Positions 20,454-33,205 of a stretch of DNA of 64,000 nt are shown piece by piece. How positions within the stretch are numbered: the first letter of the stretch is position 1; the number at the start of each line of letters is the position of its first letter. The notes beneath the pieces are model-generated. The model had not been told where the DNA came from. It did not search any database and saw nothing but the letters and a program-made list of their open reading frames with translations. The translations under genes were made by a program, and so were the position numbers. The DNA comes from Patella vulgata (lineage: Eukaryota > Mollusca > Gastropoda > Patellidae): assembly GCF_932274485.2 (NCBI RefSeq), contig NC_065880.2, positions 93,506,730 through 93,570,729 of the forward strand. Direction: 5' to 3'.

Positions 20454-23400
20454 TCACGAGAAACTAGAAATATTTCTGATGTCAAATCGTACCCGGTTAC
20501 ATTTTGTGGTGTTAGATTGTCCTGGTTCACGGTTATGAAAAATGGTATGAAGTTTCCTTTTCAAAATTTGACCGACATTCTCGTCTCCATCACCTGGTGT
20601 ATTTGGATTGTGACACGTCATATTTGACGATAAAGGAAGTGACGCCATACTAGATCCGCGACATCTGGAAGCAGCAAATGAAATGGCATCATCGAAATCG
20701 AGGTTGACAGATGACCCGGATGAAGGCGATGGTGAATCGAAGTTTTGCTCTTGAGCGGAGTACAGTATACTCGATGGTCCTATACTGGAGTTACGTCGGC
20801 TTGACGACGCACGTTTTGGAGGTGGTGGGGGTGGGGGAGGTCGTGTCGGCTCGTTGCTATGGATACCTGTTTGAGGCGACAGTGGCGCGGTTGTAGGCCT
20901 CTCTTTGAAATATTTGACAAAGACGATTAACATGACGCCAATAATAACGAGGAAGAGGCCAACGGTGGACATAAAAATGGAGAATGGAATAGACGTTGAT
21001 GATTGGTCTCCATATTTATCTATGGTTATGATGTCATTGATGGGGATTTCCCGGAAGCCACCGTTTATAAAGCGTGAAGCTGCATGTCGTATCTGCACTC
21101 GCAAATTGGTGGTCAACGATCTGCGGTTCACAGAGTCTTCTTCCACCTGCAATATACAATTATTCAAATAAAGTTACGTCACAGCTTTAAGACAGAGTGA
21201 GGGGAATGACTCGTGTTATATCATTAGTTTCAGATAGAGTGAGCGAAATGACTCGGCTTGAGAAGGTGTAGGCACCTGGCCTCGGGTTACATCACTGGGG
21301 CCTGTTTCACGAAATTTTAACTAAGATAAAATCCAAATTTTAGTACTTTGAATGGATAATATTAGATTGATTTTAGTGCTTAGCCAGTCAAAATTGAAAT
21401 ATCTACTAAAATTTGGATTTTATCTTTAGTTAAGATTTCGAGAAACAGGGCCCTGGTTTTAGAAGGGGTAAACAGCATGACCCGTGTTACATCAATGGAT
21501 TTAGAGATGAAAAGTAATGAAATCTTTCTACTCGCCATGCCGTGTGCTATGAGAGAAATGTACCCGGGCAACGGCTCGTCGTTGAATTCCAATTGTAAAG
21601 GGGTTTTTTTACGTGCAGACCCGTGCGACTAGAAGCTGTTCCTTGCAAGTTCTCCTGTACCACTGACAATAAGAAACATTATCAGCGAACACAAGGTAGT
21701 AATGAGGGAAATATTGCCCGAACAACGGTGTTCCAGTCTACTCTTCAACGAATTCTAAGTGGCAAGGAATCTCGCGTACCCTGCATCACTGACAATAGGA
21801 AACTTTCTCTGCCAACCCGGGAGCTGTTGATAACGATTTACCTAGGTAGTGAGCTATGAAGGAAATATTGCGAGGGAGCTGTTGATAATGACTTACCTTG
21901 ATTCCTATATGAATTATTTTTATATCGAATCTATCAAGTGGTTGTTGTAAGGTTATTTCACCGGTATTCTCATTCATTTTAAACAATCCTTTTAATTCTT
22001 CAGGATCAACTGTTTAAAATATAAAAAACAGTCATGAACCACATAAAAATCGGATTTTACAAGTTATTACTGCTGCTTTACTAGTAATCCAGGATCCTGT
22101 CTTACTATAGTAATTCAGGCGTGTGTATTATCTCCCCCACCCTCCCACCTGCTGTCTTACTAGTATTCCAGACTTATATTCCATACTTGTGTCACATAAT
22201 TGCTATTTATTATAATCCGGTAGAGACATTTAGTAACTGGATAGAGCAATAAACTATAAAACATGCTTATGGAGAAAAGGCTAATATAACACGTACTTAT
22301 GGAAGAACAATTACTAATTCGATAACGTTGAGAGAATACTCTTTGAAACTTCGCTCAAATGAATTATTATATATTATTCTTTTCTAAGTATGTATTATAG
22401 TATTTGTCAGGTTTGTGTTTGATACCCTGATCGTTGTTTTAGTCAAATTATTGGACAATGATCAAACTCTATTTATATCAAACATATATATTGAGATTGT
22501 TTATTTTTTAAAATGGAATATTTTGAGATTGTTTACCTTTTATAATAGAATATAAAATGGAATTATTTAATTTGTCTTTATCTTTAGCTTGTATAGAATC
22601 TGGCCAGATCTTTAAACTTCCCTGAAATTATCAACATACAAGAAAAATTCAATCAACTGAATGAAGATTATGTGCTATAATATATATTTGATTGTGCTGA
22701 ACCTACTCGACACAATAGACGAGGAGGAGGTATTGGAGGAGGAGAGGGGGGGGGGGCGAAGTCAAATCTTGGATGTTATGTTTGATAATGATTAACATCG
22801 CAAACACAGGATCTATTGACGTGCTGAAAGAGAACAGGTTTTCTTCCCACTTTTCCAAATGAACGATCACACGCGGTTTGCACCACTGACAAGAGGAAGC
22901 AGACTAGAACATTAGGCCTGCTGTCTGTCAGTAATTAAAAATAATCTAGTGGTATACCTTCAATCAAATATGGACAGAAAATCCCAGCTCTGCGCCAAAA
23001 CTTCAATCCTTGCCACGCTTTAATGAAGTGAGAATTTAAATAAATGAATCTAGTAGCGAAGTATCAATATTATTCACATATACGATTTAGGTTGCTTAAG
23101 AACAGCAATTTCCAGTCCACTGCTCCAGTTGGTTGTTCGGTGACGACGCAAGGGATGGCTACCCTTTCTATAACACTTGATACCAATGCTGGGAGCCACG
23201 GTGGTTCTGTGAGTAAGACGTTGGCTCGTTAACCTGGAAGTCCCTATTGGACCCCTCCAGTGTGTAGAACAGAGGACCAGAGAAGGATTAACGTATAGTC
23301 GGAGGTTCCGTGGATACATATTCGTGCATGTAAAAGATCCCTTGGTAGTTAGAATTCGATATACGAGTAGGCCGTAGCACCGCTGTTCGGGCAAGAGTTC

Positions 23401-26400
23401 CTTCATAGCACACTGTATGTCGTATGTCCGTCTTCATTAGCCCAGTCGGACGTTAACCCCCATTTCATTTCATTCGTCGATATCATCATACGAGGAGCTA
23501 CCTATTTGTGCGTATTTAATTAATTTTAATTTGAATTACCTGATACGAATTAACTACAACAGTTTCATAAACAGGTGTTGAACAAAAACCATCTACGACT
23601 GAACAATCTGGATACACAAACACCGGTCCTAGATCATCAACATCATCTATAGTCACTTTCAGACTGGTATATCCGCGTCTTGGAACAGGGTATCCGTTAT
23701 CCTGTAATAATATTAAAGATACATTATTGAAGATTAGTTAAAGAGCTGGCAACTTCACTATAAAATTTAAAAACTAGATAATGTAAAGGTAATTTGTTGA
23801 AAATTTCAGTCAAATTGATCCACGATGAACCGAGATTTTAGCGATTGAATATTGGGGCTAGCTTCGGTCATCATTACTAAAGTCGGTAGGATAAATAACA
23901 TAGTCTCGATTATCCACTTTTTGATTTAATTATGAATGGAAGTCAAACAGCAAATCGGAACGTAATCCAATAAACATTGCAGGCTAGCGATGCCATCGAG
24001 AGTTGATTATGGTCTTGATAAGTTAATGAATGTCTAATTAATAATTTAGATAACATTTCAGGCCTAATGAAAGACCTACAATAGGCAGATTTAGCTCTAT
24101 AGCAATATGTATGTTTAAGGAACAACATGGGGCGAAAAACTCAGATCCCGTGTAAAGTAAAAGAACCCATGACAGTTGTAATTCGGTATCAGAGTAAATC
24201 GTAGTTACAGTTTCAGGGTAAAATGTGATTTCCCTTAGCCATTACGTACAGGATTTGGATCATTATCTATTGCACGAGTTTGGATGAAAGATCATCAAAG
24301 TTGAACATAAAGATTTGATAACATGTACTATTTTCAAAGATGTAAGCTAAAGACAACACTGAAATCATTGTCTTAAGGGACACCAGTTAAAAACATGCTA
24401 AAACAATTAATATGAAATAAAAACAACTTATTTCATTCTTAGCTAATCTGACTTTTTTTTTATACGAGTGGTGTTAAATGTGCAAATAAAACAACGAAAT
24501 GATCTATTTAAATTGCATGGAAGATTCACGCTGAATATTGAAAGATCCCAAATCACACAAAGGGTTTCTTCAAATCGTCTCTTTTCTTTCGTTCGTTTTA
24601 CTTAACATCTGACCAGTATTATCATTTCAGGGTATTGTAGACAATTTTTTAAACAACCAATCCTAGATTTCTATCAATTTGTAAACAACCATAAAACGGT
24701 GATTTGAACGACAACCGTTCTTAGTATATATTAGATCTTATATATTGAAATAAATCAGAACAATAACAGCGATTAGATTGATGTTCCACGGGTTGTATAT
24801 TGTTTAACCGGCAAAAAATGTAATGGTGCGAGAAATTGGCTTCTTTGAGTATTCCACACTGATAAAATTAATAGCTACGTGTAGGTCGACTGTTTATATC
24901 GAAAAAAGTAAACCCAGGATCACCAAGCCAACTATATGACTATATTATTATATCTTAATTGGGGGAGGGGGGTTAATGCGTACGCGTGGGACCATTAAGT
25001 CAACTGGCGTGGGTTCTATTTGCTGCTTGTACGTGTTTTTTTCTTAATTCCCCGGTTTCCTCCCATTACTAAAGACCCATATGCGCAAGCGAATTAGTGA
25101 AAACAATGGTCTAGTTTGTGTTGAGTGGACGTTACCCGCCCCCTCCCTCTTTCCTCTCCCTCTCTCTGTTAATGCGTTTCGAGAGATACACTTACATAAG
25201 CGGAAATATTTAACATAAAGTACGGTAACTTCATCGTATCATAATCAAGATTCTTCTTCAATATGACGTCATGTCCACCGCTCGCCACTTCAAAATAACC
25301 AAATCCATCCAACTGAAATAAATGGAAAGAAATACAAGTTGGTTGTTAACAAAGCTAGCTGTTTCCCAGCGCAACTCACTTGAACATTGAGAACCATGTC
25401 TATTAACCAAAGTATTTTATAGATCAAAATTGTGGATATAACAACTGGATGTATTCAGATCAATATTTCACGGATGTCTCGAGATCGTTTTTAACATGTA
25501 ACGTTAATGAGTTAATAAAAACCTCCAAAATACCTTTTTGTTTTTATGACGATGTATGCTGTATCCGACTACACGACCACTTATATCTTTATCTTCCGCT
25601 AGGTGGCGTAGATTAAATACACTAGCCCCAACTGATGTCACTTCCGATATGTGTGTTTTTAAAGGTATCTTGAGATTAAATACGGGGGTGTTGTCGTTGA
25701 CATCTATTAGTACCACGGCTTGTTTATACTTAAAACAAATAAAAATAAATGATAATTCTTTACACAAAGGTATCACGGTGGCGAAGTGGGTAAGACGCTG
25801 GCTCGCTAACCTGGTGATCGGGTGTTCGATCCCTGCATTGGCCGAGAAAGTTCATCAAGATTTTCCGGCGTGGTTCCCCCTTGTCAGTGATGCCGAAAAG
25901 AGGGCCTTACAAGAACAGCTGTCTAGTCGTTTGGATAGGACGAAAAACCGAGTAGGCGACAGTGCCGCTGTCCGGGCAAAATATCCCTCATAGCACACTG
26001 TATGGCGTATGTTCGTCTTCATTAGCCCAGTTCGGAGAAAACGACAAAATAAGACACAATACATAGTTTTGAATATAATGTATAGAATATGAAGTTATAC
26101 AGTAAGATTGTGTTGGAGTGATCTATAATTAAACTTGTATTGTGTGGTGTTCCCTTCAAATATTGGAAATCAACTAATCAAAGGATTTTAAAGGAATCTT
26201 ACCACGTGCTTCCATCCTTTATATTGACATTCTAATGTGAACGGCAGAGATTCACGAACCCTCGTCTGAAATATAATTATATATAACGTTACACAGACTT
26301 ATATCATATATAACGTTACACAGACTTATATCATATATAACGTTACACAGACTTATATCATATATAACGTTATATAGACTTACATTAGCTACATCAATAT

Positions 26401-29400
26401 ACCATATATAACGCTGGACAGCCTTACACCAATACAGCCTTATATCAATGTGTCATTTATAACGTTACACAGACTTAGAGATCAACGGTTACAATATTAT
26501 AGTTTACGGGGAGTTTCCCTATCCCCTAATGACTTTTATATATATACACTCTACATCATTGTCACGTGATACCATTACTTACTCTTGGTCTATTTTTGTT
26601 GATTTCTTCCAGGTCGGGTGTTTTCTGGAATAGAAACGTGACATATTGTCCGTCATGTTGAAGTTCTATAAAACCTTTTGGACCATCTTCTCTAAATGAC
26701 CACATTTCGCCGTTAACTCTTGGTATAGCCATTATCACTGTACCTAAATACAGAAAGAGAATGGGGGTTTAACGTCTCTTGGTATAGCCATTATCACTGT
26801 ACCTACATACAGAAAGAGAACGTGGTTTAACGTCTCTTCCATACAACTGGGTTATTTCACTATCTACTTTATAATACTCTTATAAAACCGCCTGTTTAAA
26901 TACGTCAGACTTGATCCTGTGTGACGTATGAACAAGTCTGACGTCATTTTGATCAGAGTATCCAGTCTATGTTACGTATGAATAGACTGTATAACATAAC
27001 TTTAACTAAATGACGTCAGGCTTATTCCGTCAGAAAAAGGGTGACGTCTATGGCCATTATGACTGTACCTTCAGTAACAATAACATAAATGACTATAACC
27101 AACATATTTATTTTAGACCATTAATTGTTTAGTAAATTATTGAAGTTATATTATAAGGTAGTTCAGATTAAGCTGTGGTATTTGCATTCTTCTTGAATGT
27201 CCAGTGTTTATCTATCCTCGGTATGCCCAGTGTTTTCATTCCGTTCTACTCCACTATACCCTGTGTTAATCCATAGGGTTTCCACGATTTCAAATTATCT
27301 GCCCTGGCCTTGATTGTACATAAGGTCTACGAACCAATCATGAAACAGCTAACAAACCAGTCGTTTCGCCTTCCATTTCGTAAGGGTAATTTAACAAATT
27401 CATGTCCATTTACTGAATGATTTATGTAAATAATGTATATATTTCTAATTCATTTATAATTAATTGTATTATCAAAATATGTAGTATGTTTCGCTGATTT
27501 CAAATATGTATAACATCTATATGTTTGACTTTTGTTATTATTACTATTCGTTATTTATCTGAAATGTTTCATTCTGTTATGTTTATTATTATTGAACTTA
27601 TACTTGGCAATTTGGTGTGGTCTTCATTAATTTCATATTATATAATTTGTTGTTAGTAAGTACGCATTTCGAATAATTTGAATCATTTAGGCTAACTCCT
27701 AAACTTGTCCGATGAGAGTTACTTCCTTTTCGCAACTTCCTTTTCAATAAACGATGCATAGGATTGGTCGATAAAAATAGCCCAATCATCAAGGGCGAAT
27801 AATTTGAAAACGTGTCTCCCCCCATAGATTAACCCAGGGGTCGCGGCAATCTCAACTTCTCTCCCGCTCTTTCACCCACGACCTCTAACAGTTTAAGCCC
27901 TGGGGGTTTGGATGGCCGAATGGTTAGCACGCGCGCGCTGTATCACAAGGCCTGTCATTGAGTCAACTGGCGTGGTTTCGAATCCCCGGTTGTACGTGAC
28001 AAGGAGTAGGGTTGCCTGTCCAACCTCGTGGAATGACCTAGTCTGTGTCGAGTGGATGTTAAACCCCATTTCTCTCTCTCTCTCTCACTTGAATTCCTCT
28101 TTAATAATGTCCATTGCTTATCTCTCTATAATGTACCTTACTGTAAACTACGGAAACCTGTTGCGCCTTTTTTCCAATCTGAACTTCATCCTCGACTTTC
28201 CAACTTCTTTCTTCCTTACATTTGAAAACCCTTGCGTTCTCAACTTCTTGCCCCATGACTTCTCACTCCCTACTCCTCGAGATTTTAAATTGGCCGCGCC
28301 AGGTTTCCATAGTACCACAGTAAATAAACCTTATTGTTTATCCTACCAATTTAGGAATTAGAGTTTCCAAACGTCGTACTTGTGAAATCCGGAGGTTTGT
28401 ATATTTAAATAAGTATACATGTGTTTTTTATAAATCAACAATATTGCTTCTTTAACATCTGGATGATCGAAAATAAAAAAAAGATACTTACCTTCATTCT
28501 GGCTGCTCATAATTTACTTACATTTCTAAATCTATAAATAACTAGACTAATAATTGAATATACATCATAAGTAATCTTATAGTCAAAATTACATACACGA
28601 TATAAGTAAAATTAGACTAGTAAGTCAAAATTACATACACGATATAAGTAAAATTAGACTAGTAAGTCAAAATTACATATAAGGTATAAGTAATATCAGA
28701 CTAGTAAGAATTTAATACCTGGTATTATTAATACCAGACTAGTAAGAATTAAATACCTGGTATTATTAATATTAGACTAGTAAGAATTAAATACCTGGTA
28801 TTATTAATATCATACTAGTAGGAATTAAATACCGAGTATACTAAAAGGTATTAACAGATGTCAGACCATATTAGGTAAAGGTCACTCTATTCGTGAAGTA
28901 AAAATATCATGCATACAATTAGGATGGGGTTTAACGTTGCGACTAAACATAATACGTGGGTCGTATTGAGATTAAACATATAGCAAGTTTATTTTAATGG
29001 TGACTTTACTACTTATGCAGTCTGGACGAAACATGTCTCAATGCACACTGTTTGGCGCACATCAGACTTTATTTACCTGAAAGGAGCAAAAAAGTAGGAT
29101 GTTAAACCCAATTTTATTTTAATTCATTGATAAGCGAACTAAACACTAGCGTTATAGCCAACTCTTACCTGCTGAAGTAAAATACAAATACAGTTTAATG
29201 TCTCGTTACACGTCACACTTCTCATTTTGAGACTGATATATTGTAAGGCGTGGTAGCGTTTCCACAAAACTTATTCTTTAAATTCACACTGCCCAGAGAT
29301 AACACATGTACGGCCATTTTTACTTCACCCACACACGTGACATTCTATTCGTGACTACGCCTACCACTAATGAAACACGAAGCTTTATCTATTAAATATG

Positions 29401-30530
29401 GTGACTAAAATTGTCCATTTAGATCGCCGATTTTCCAGATGTAACGTTAAGAGTCCATGTTAAACCAGCACGACAAAAAAGGCGACATTTTCGTTGTGCT
29501 GGCTTGTGGGCGACCCACGACTTTCAAAACATGAAAGAGTCGCAGGTAAGCCAGTGCGACGAAATGACGCCGAAACAAGTGCATGATACGATATCGATGC
29601 CCTTTTTGGCGACTTGTGCTGGCTTAGCCGCGACTATCGCTTTACATCTGGAATAACTACGATCTAATTAAATGGATGCTTTCCGCTACAACGAGTAAAT
29701 AATATAAATGAATGTTCTACTGCAAGTGCATGTCTAAACTAGAAATTATTGTTTATACTCATATACATAATTGTTTTACAATACCTTCAGGAACATTTTC
29801 TCTGAAGGATAGAATCGTAGAGTTAACCGTGCACGCTCCATCTGAAACAATGACATTTTAAATTAGATTCTAAAATTTGAGAACATCGTTAACCGCATCC
29901 TTTGGCACAGTTTCCCTTTAAAATATTTTCGATTTAAATTGTTGGCTCTTCTAGCCCTAACCAAGAACCAATCTTATCTGCAGCTGAGGTCAAGGCCTAA
30001 AATAAGGTTATATTCTCTTAGCACGGATTCTTTCATTAACAAGGGTACTCAAATTCTATCATCAACAAGGGTACAAAATTACAAAAAAATCTGATTATTG
30101 TCTTTTAAAGTCCCTTTAGGGAGTGAATCCATTAAGGACCAGGAAGCATCGCTACCATACACTTTTTTTCTTCAAAATTTAAACATTAAAATATACGCTT
30201 AAGTGGCTGTATTACATTTAACTATATTCAATATTTAAACATTACACTATACGTCAAAGGGGACACATTACAATTGAATTTATTTAATATTTATACCTTA
30301 AACTATGTGTTTCTGCGGGCAGATTACATTTAACTTTATTCATTATTTAAACAATAAAAATATACGTTAAAGCGGATGGATTACATTTAACAATATTCAA
30401 CATTAAAACATTAAAAATATACGTTTTAACTTCATTCAATGTTTAAATAACCAGACATAAATTATAGAAACTTACCCACTCGTTTCACTGAGACTAAGAA
30501 CAGTAATCCTAAACATGTAATGAATATCAT
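20454..30530 (-). CDS. Small three-repeat cadherin-type membrane protein
   Basis: Ten coding exons on the minus strand join in frame with GT-AG borders: 30530-30476, 29841-29785, 26743-26583, 26265-26203, 25728-25534, 25312-25196, 23701-23540, 22621-22537, 22009-21897, 21146-20454. They encode 566 aa. Residues 1-18 are a signal peptide. EC1 opens with SFRENVPEGT and closes with DVNDNTPVF (121-129). EC2 has DKD and LDYD and closes with DVDDLGPVF (about 237-244). EC3 has AKDKDKLNNS, GEITLQQPLDRF and TTNLRVQIR. A transmembrane helix lies at about 388-413. The 153-residue tail contains eight consecutive prolines (439-446), then serine/arginine-rich sequence. Cadherins mediate calcium-dependent adhesion; the polyproline could bind EVH1/SH3/profilin partners (inference). 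EC1 lacks clear calcium motifs. Which cadherin subfamily it belongs to is unclear. Confidence 0.88.
21298..21453. mobile_element. Foldback MITE in cadherin intron 9
   Basis: Inverted arms of about 48 bp start GGGCCTGTTTCACGAAATTT and end GATTTCGAGAAACAGGGCCC, sharing AGATAAAATCCAAATTTTAG internally. Total about 156 bp. Confidence 0.85.
21530..21820 (-). mobile_element. Two SINE-2 fragments in tandem, minus strand
   Basis: GTGTGCTATGAGAGAAATGT to CACTGACAATAAGAAAC (21530-21690) is repeated as GTAATGAGGGAAATATTGCC to CACTGACAATAGGAAAC (21700-21820). The two pieces are diverged. Confidence 0.65.
23192..23477 (+). mobile_element. SINE-2 copy in cadherin intron 7
   Basis: Head GAGCCACGGTGGTTCTGTGA, internal deletion around the B box, then GTAAAAGATCCCTTGGTAGT to TAACCCCCATTTCATTTCAT. 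It is antisense to the host gene. Confidence 0.8.
23713..24117. mobile_element. MITE family M1 copy abutting a cadherin exon
   Basis: Starts TTAAAGATACATTATTGAAG and ends GCAATATGTATGTTTA. It holds the M1 interior (AAGAGCTGGC, TTTCAGTCAAATTGATCCAC, GGCCTAATGAAAGACC). Its left end lies nine bases from the splice acceptor of the exon 23701-23540 (acceptor AG at 23703-23702), so it supplies most of that intron's 3' end. A SINE-2 fragment follows at 24125-24240. Confidence 0.7.
24962..25172 (+). mobile_element. SINE-1 copy in cadherin intron 6
   Basis: Degraded head, then AAGTCAACTGGCGTGG, GAATTAGTGAAAACA and GTTGAGTGGACGTTACCC with a CCCTCTCT tail. It lies 24 bp from the exon donor at 25196. 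Confidence 0.75.
25770..26045 (+). mobile_element. SINE-2 copy in cadherin intron 4
   Basis: Intact A box (CACGGTGGCGAAGTGGGTAA) and B box (GGGTGTTCGATCCCTGC), a middle deletion, and a 3' end at CTTCATTAGCCCAGTTCGGA. The reading frame across it (25556-25993) is not a gene. Confidence 0.85.
26275..26480. repeat. 29 bp minisatellite in cadherin intron 3
   Basis: Four to five copies of ATATATAACGTTACACAGAC separated by TTATATC. Confidence 0.85.
26717..26842. repeat. ~62 bp tandem duplication covering a cadherin splice acceptor
   Basis: CTTGGTATAGCCATTATCAC through GAAAGAGAA and GTTTAACGTCT is present twice. The unit contains the first bases of exon 26743-26583 and its acceptor, so a decoy acceptor lies upstream in the intron. 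The GTTTAACGTCT part resembles a SINE 3' end in reverse. Confidence 0.8.
27899..28087 (+). mobile_element. SINE-1 copy with internal deletion, cadherin intron 2
   Basis: Well-preserved tRNA-like head (GGATGGCCGAATGGTTAGCA) and B box (GGTTTCGAATCCCCGGTTG). A deletion removes the middle and joins CCAACCTCGTGG to AATGACCTAGT; the end is GTTAAACCCCATTTCTCTCT. Confidence 0.9.
28540..28850. repeat. ~37-42 bp minisatellite, cadherin intron 2
   Basis: Repeats built on AGACTAGTAAG, changing from an AAAATTACATACACGATATA type to an AATTAAATACCTGGTATTAT type along the array. Confidence 0.8.
29035..29130 (+). mobile_element. SINE-2 3' fragment
   Basis: CACACTGTTTGGCGCACATC through GTTAAACCCAATTTTATTTT. 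Confidence 0.6.
29433..29653. mobile_element. Foldback MITE, cadherin intron 2
   Basis: Inverted ends TTCCAGATGTAA and TTTACATCTGGAA continue inward through AACCAGCACGAC and TTGTGCTGGCTTAG. The interior is rich in CGAC/GTCG. Confidence 0.7.
30175..30455. repeat. ~64 bp tandem repeat, cadherin intron 1
   Basis: Four units with ATTACATTTAACTATATTCA, TTAAACATTA and ATATACGTTAAAG. Confidence 0.7.
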
Positions 30531-31596
30531 CTCTGATATTTGACGTTTATTCCAATAAACTCCTTGTTAGCTAAACAGTTAAATGACAACTGAAAACGGG
30601 AAGAATAGGTAGCATGAATGATGTTATGCTACATTAAAATAATGCGTTATAATCCATACACATTCTCAATTTGTCAACACGAAGAATTTGCCTACAGATT
30701 GACAGTTGCAAAAATTTAATGTATGAAGCCTACAAAAAAAAAAAATCAGAAATAGTCCGTACACATTCTTGACTAACCCACTAATGGCAGGATGTTTGAC
30801 AGATTTGGATGAAATGTGTATCATTAAACACTAACACGCCATCTTGAATTGTTAACAATGTCAATATACTTATGACCAAGTAAGAGGAGGATAAAACAGT
30901 ATAATTAAATACTGCGATCCGAGGTATCCGACAAGGAGACATATTACCTCTATACATCTTTTGTATTGTTGTTAATGATATTTAGTACGTAGTTGTTGAC
31001 CCGATCAAGACAAATAACCAGGTTTAAATCCGAAATGCACATAAATCGACGAAGTTTGTGTTTGCACTGTCAATAAGATCGGGATTTTTGTTGACCGTTT
31101 CATTTACGATTGTCATGTTATTTGACCAGATATTAGTCTCGCATACTGACACAAATAGAACTAATATTAATGATATAAATGACTGTACTCGTCGCTCAAT
31201 ATTCTAATAATATTACAGCTACATGTGCGACAGATAAACCCAAGGGCTTTGAGAAATTGAATTTCCCCACAGGTTTTAACATAAAACTGGACGAAACTGA
31301 CCCGGAGAGTTTTGGCAAGCTTTTGATGACATAGATCAGAATTTCTCAAATACTGATACAGATGAGACTAATTCTGTTGTGTGAATACAATAAACAAAAT
31401 AGGGCTAATTTTATTATGGCAGTAATATTGCATTATAGGTGAAACATGGGCTCAAGAATAGCGGAAATCTCAATTTACCCTTAAATTTTAAACAAGACTT
31501 CAAGAAAGCTATTTGATAATAGGGACCAGAATTGCGATAAGGCTCGCCTTTTTAATCAGTAAACCGCTTAGATCATACAATCTAAGGTCAATGAAA
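30531..31596. other. 5' flank of the cadherin-like gene, no feature resolved
   Basis: The promoter should lie here (minus strand) but no convincing TATA or initiator is visible. The short minus-strand frame at 31167-31349 has no recognisable domain. Confidence 0.35.
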
Positions 31597-31925
31597 TGTT
31601 CTGCTCCGACTGGGTTAATGAAGACTGGCATACGCAATACAGTGTGTTATGATGGAAATAAATGAAATAGGGTTTAACGTCCTACTGTTCTGCTCCTATA
31701 CTGGGCTAATGAAGACTGGCATACAGAATACAGTGTGTTATGAGGGGAATAAATGAAATGGGGTTTAACATCCTACTGTGCACGTAAAATAACCCTTGGC
31801 GATTGGAATTCGGTGTAAGAATAGGCCGTTGCACTTCTGTTCGTTCAAAACTTTTCGCATACCAAACTATATTGCATATGCTCGTCGCAGCAGAACAGTA
31901 GGACGTTAGACTTAATTTCATTTCA
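31597..31925. mobile_element. SINE-2 fragment cluster in both orientations
   Basis: Two minus-strand 3' pieces (31597-31660 and 31664-31750, GGGTTTAACGTCCTACTGTT) run into a plus-strand piece (GTGCACGTAAAATAACCC to GGACGTTAGACTTAATTTCA). Confidence 0.7.
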
Positions 31926-32202
31926 TTTCACTTCGATATAGGATATGAATATGGATAAAAGGCAGATTTTGTGGCTGAATATTTACAGAATAAGTGGGGA
32001 ACACATTTCAATTTATATTTATTAAACGTATTTAGAAACCATAAATTAGGATGCATGCGCAGTGTATTCACATAAATACTGCTCTTTCTATTGGGATGTC
32101 ATAAGCTGTACATGTACTTGGGTTTCAAAATATGTTGTTTTTTGATATCCTAAAAATGTGAAGGTTTTTTTACAGCAAAGAAATTCCCCCTCTATCCCGT
32201 GA

Positions 32203-32850
32203 TGGAAGCCGCGGTGACTCGCCAATCTGAAGGGCTCTTGATCGATCCCTGTTTGATCCGAGTAAATTCCCCGGGAAGCCCTTGTCAGGTGGCCGGACGA
32301 AGAGTTAGACACGGTACATTGTCTAGTCGCTGGGATGAGACAAGAGACTATAGTGAAGGTAAAAACCTCCATCACAATTGGAATTCGAATTAAGACTGGG
32401 CTGTAGCGCAGCAACACCCCCCTCATTGCACGCTGCATGGCTTACGCCCATCTTCGGTATGACGTTTTTAAAACCCATTCCAATTCTGTTTATTTGAATG
32501 TATTGTAATGAGCGTGTCTTAGTTATGTACGAGGTTTCCAAACGTCATTTTCTGATATCCTGATAAAATTTGATGGTCCATTATAGCAAAGAAATTCTCC
32601 CACTTTCCCTAGATGTGATACGCGGTTGCTTCAGTGGATATTACAGAGGTCAGGGATACGACTCCAGTGCTGGCCGTGAAAGTTCCTCGGAATTTCCGGG
32701 CACGATTCTGCTTGACAGTGCTGCAGGACGGTGGATATGGCAAGGTAGAACATCCGGGCAACATATCATACTTGGAAAACTGTATGTTGTAGGCCCGTCG
32801 TAATTGGCCCAGTCAGTATCGAAAATAGCACGTTAAATCCCATTTTATTT
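32203..32850 (+). mobile_element. Two diverged SINE-2 copies
   Basis: 32203-32450 starts GAAGCCGCGGTGACTCGCCA and 32618-32850 starts GATACGCGGTTGCTTCAGTG; both follow the SINE-2 order to a GTTAAA-type end. The flanks AATTTGATGGTCCATTATAG and ATGTGAAGGTTTTTTTACAG are also alike (TATCCT, then GCAAAGAAATTC), suggesting a segmental duplication. Confidence 0.65.
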
Positions 32851-32995
32851 GTTTTCCATGATGTCTTTGAGTTCATGAAATATTTAACAACAGCCAAACT
32901 GTCAATCGCACAGTTTTATTAGCTGATTCACTAACATATATTATTTTTCCATAATGCCATGTATAGGGTCGTACTAGATATACCCGAAAAAAACC

Positions 32996-33205
32996 CTAGG
33001 TTCCCACTATCACGACTGAAATCGTGGTTTTGAACGTGCAGTAATCGTGGTGATCCTGTCGACTCTTATTATATATTGATGTCTATCAGTCGTAACAATC
33101 GTGTTGACTGTATCAAAACGTATCCGAACGTAACTGCACGTAGCAGATCGTGGACGCAATAGAGACGACCTTATCGTAACGCACCGCAGGACAGTGGGAG
33201 CCTGG
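32996..33205. mobile_element. Small inverted-end element (possible MITE)
   Basis: CTAGGTTCCCACTATC at the left and GACAGTGGGAGCCTGG at the right form an imperfect inverted pair around a CGTGG/ACGA-rich interior. Confidence 0.5.

Noticed and set aside
20905-21171. 88-codon plus-strand frame
   Set aside because: Antisense shadow of the cadherin-like last exon.
25556-25993. 145-codon plus-strand frame
   Set aside because: Half is antisense to a cadherin exon and half is SINE-2.
27912-28361. 149-codon plus-strand frame
   Set aside because: Starts in a SINE-1 and continues into low-complexity intron sequence with no domain.
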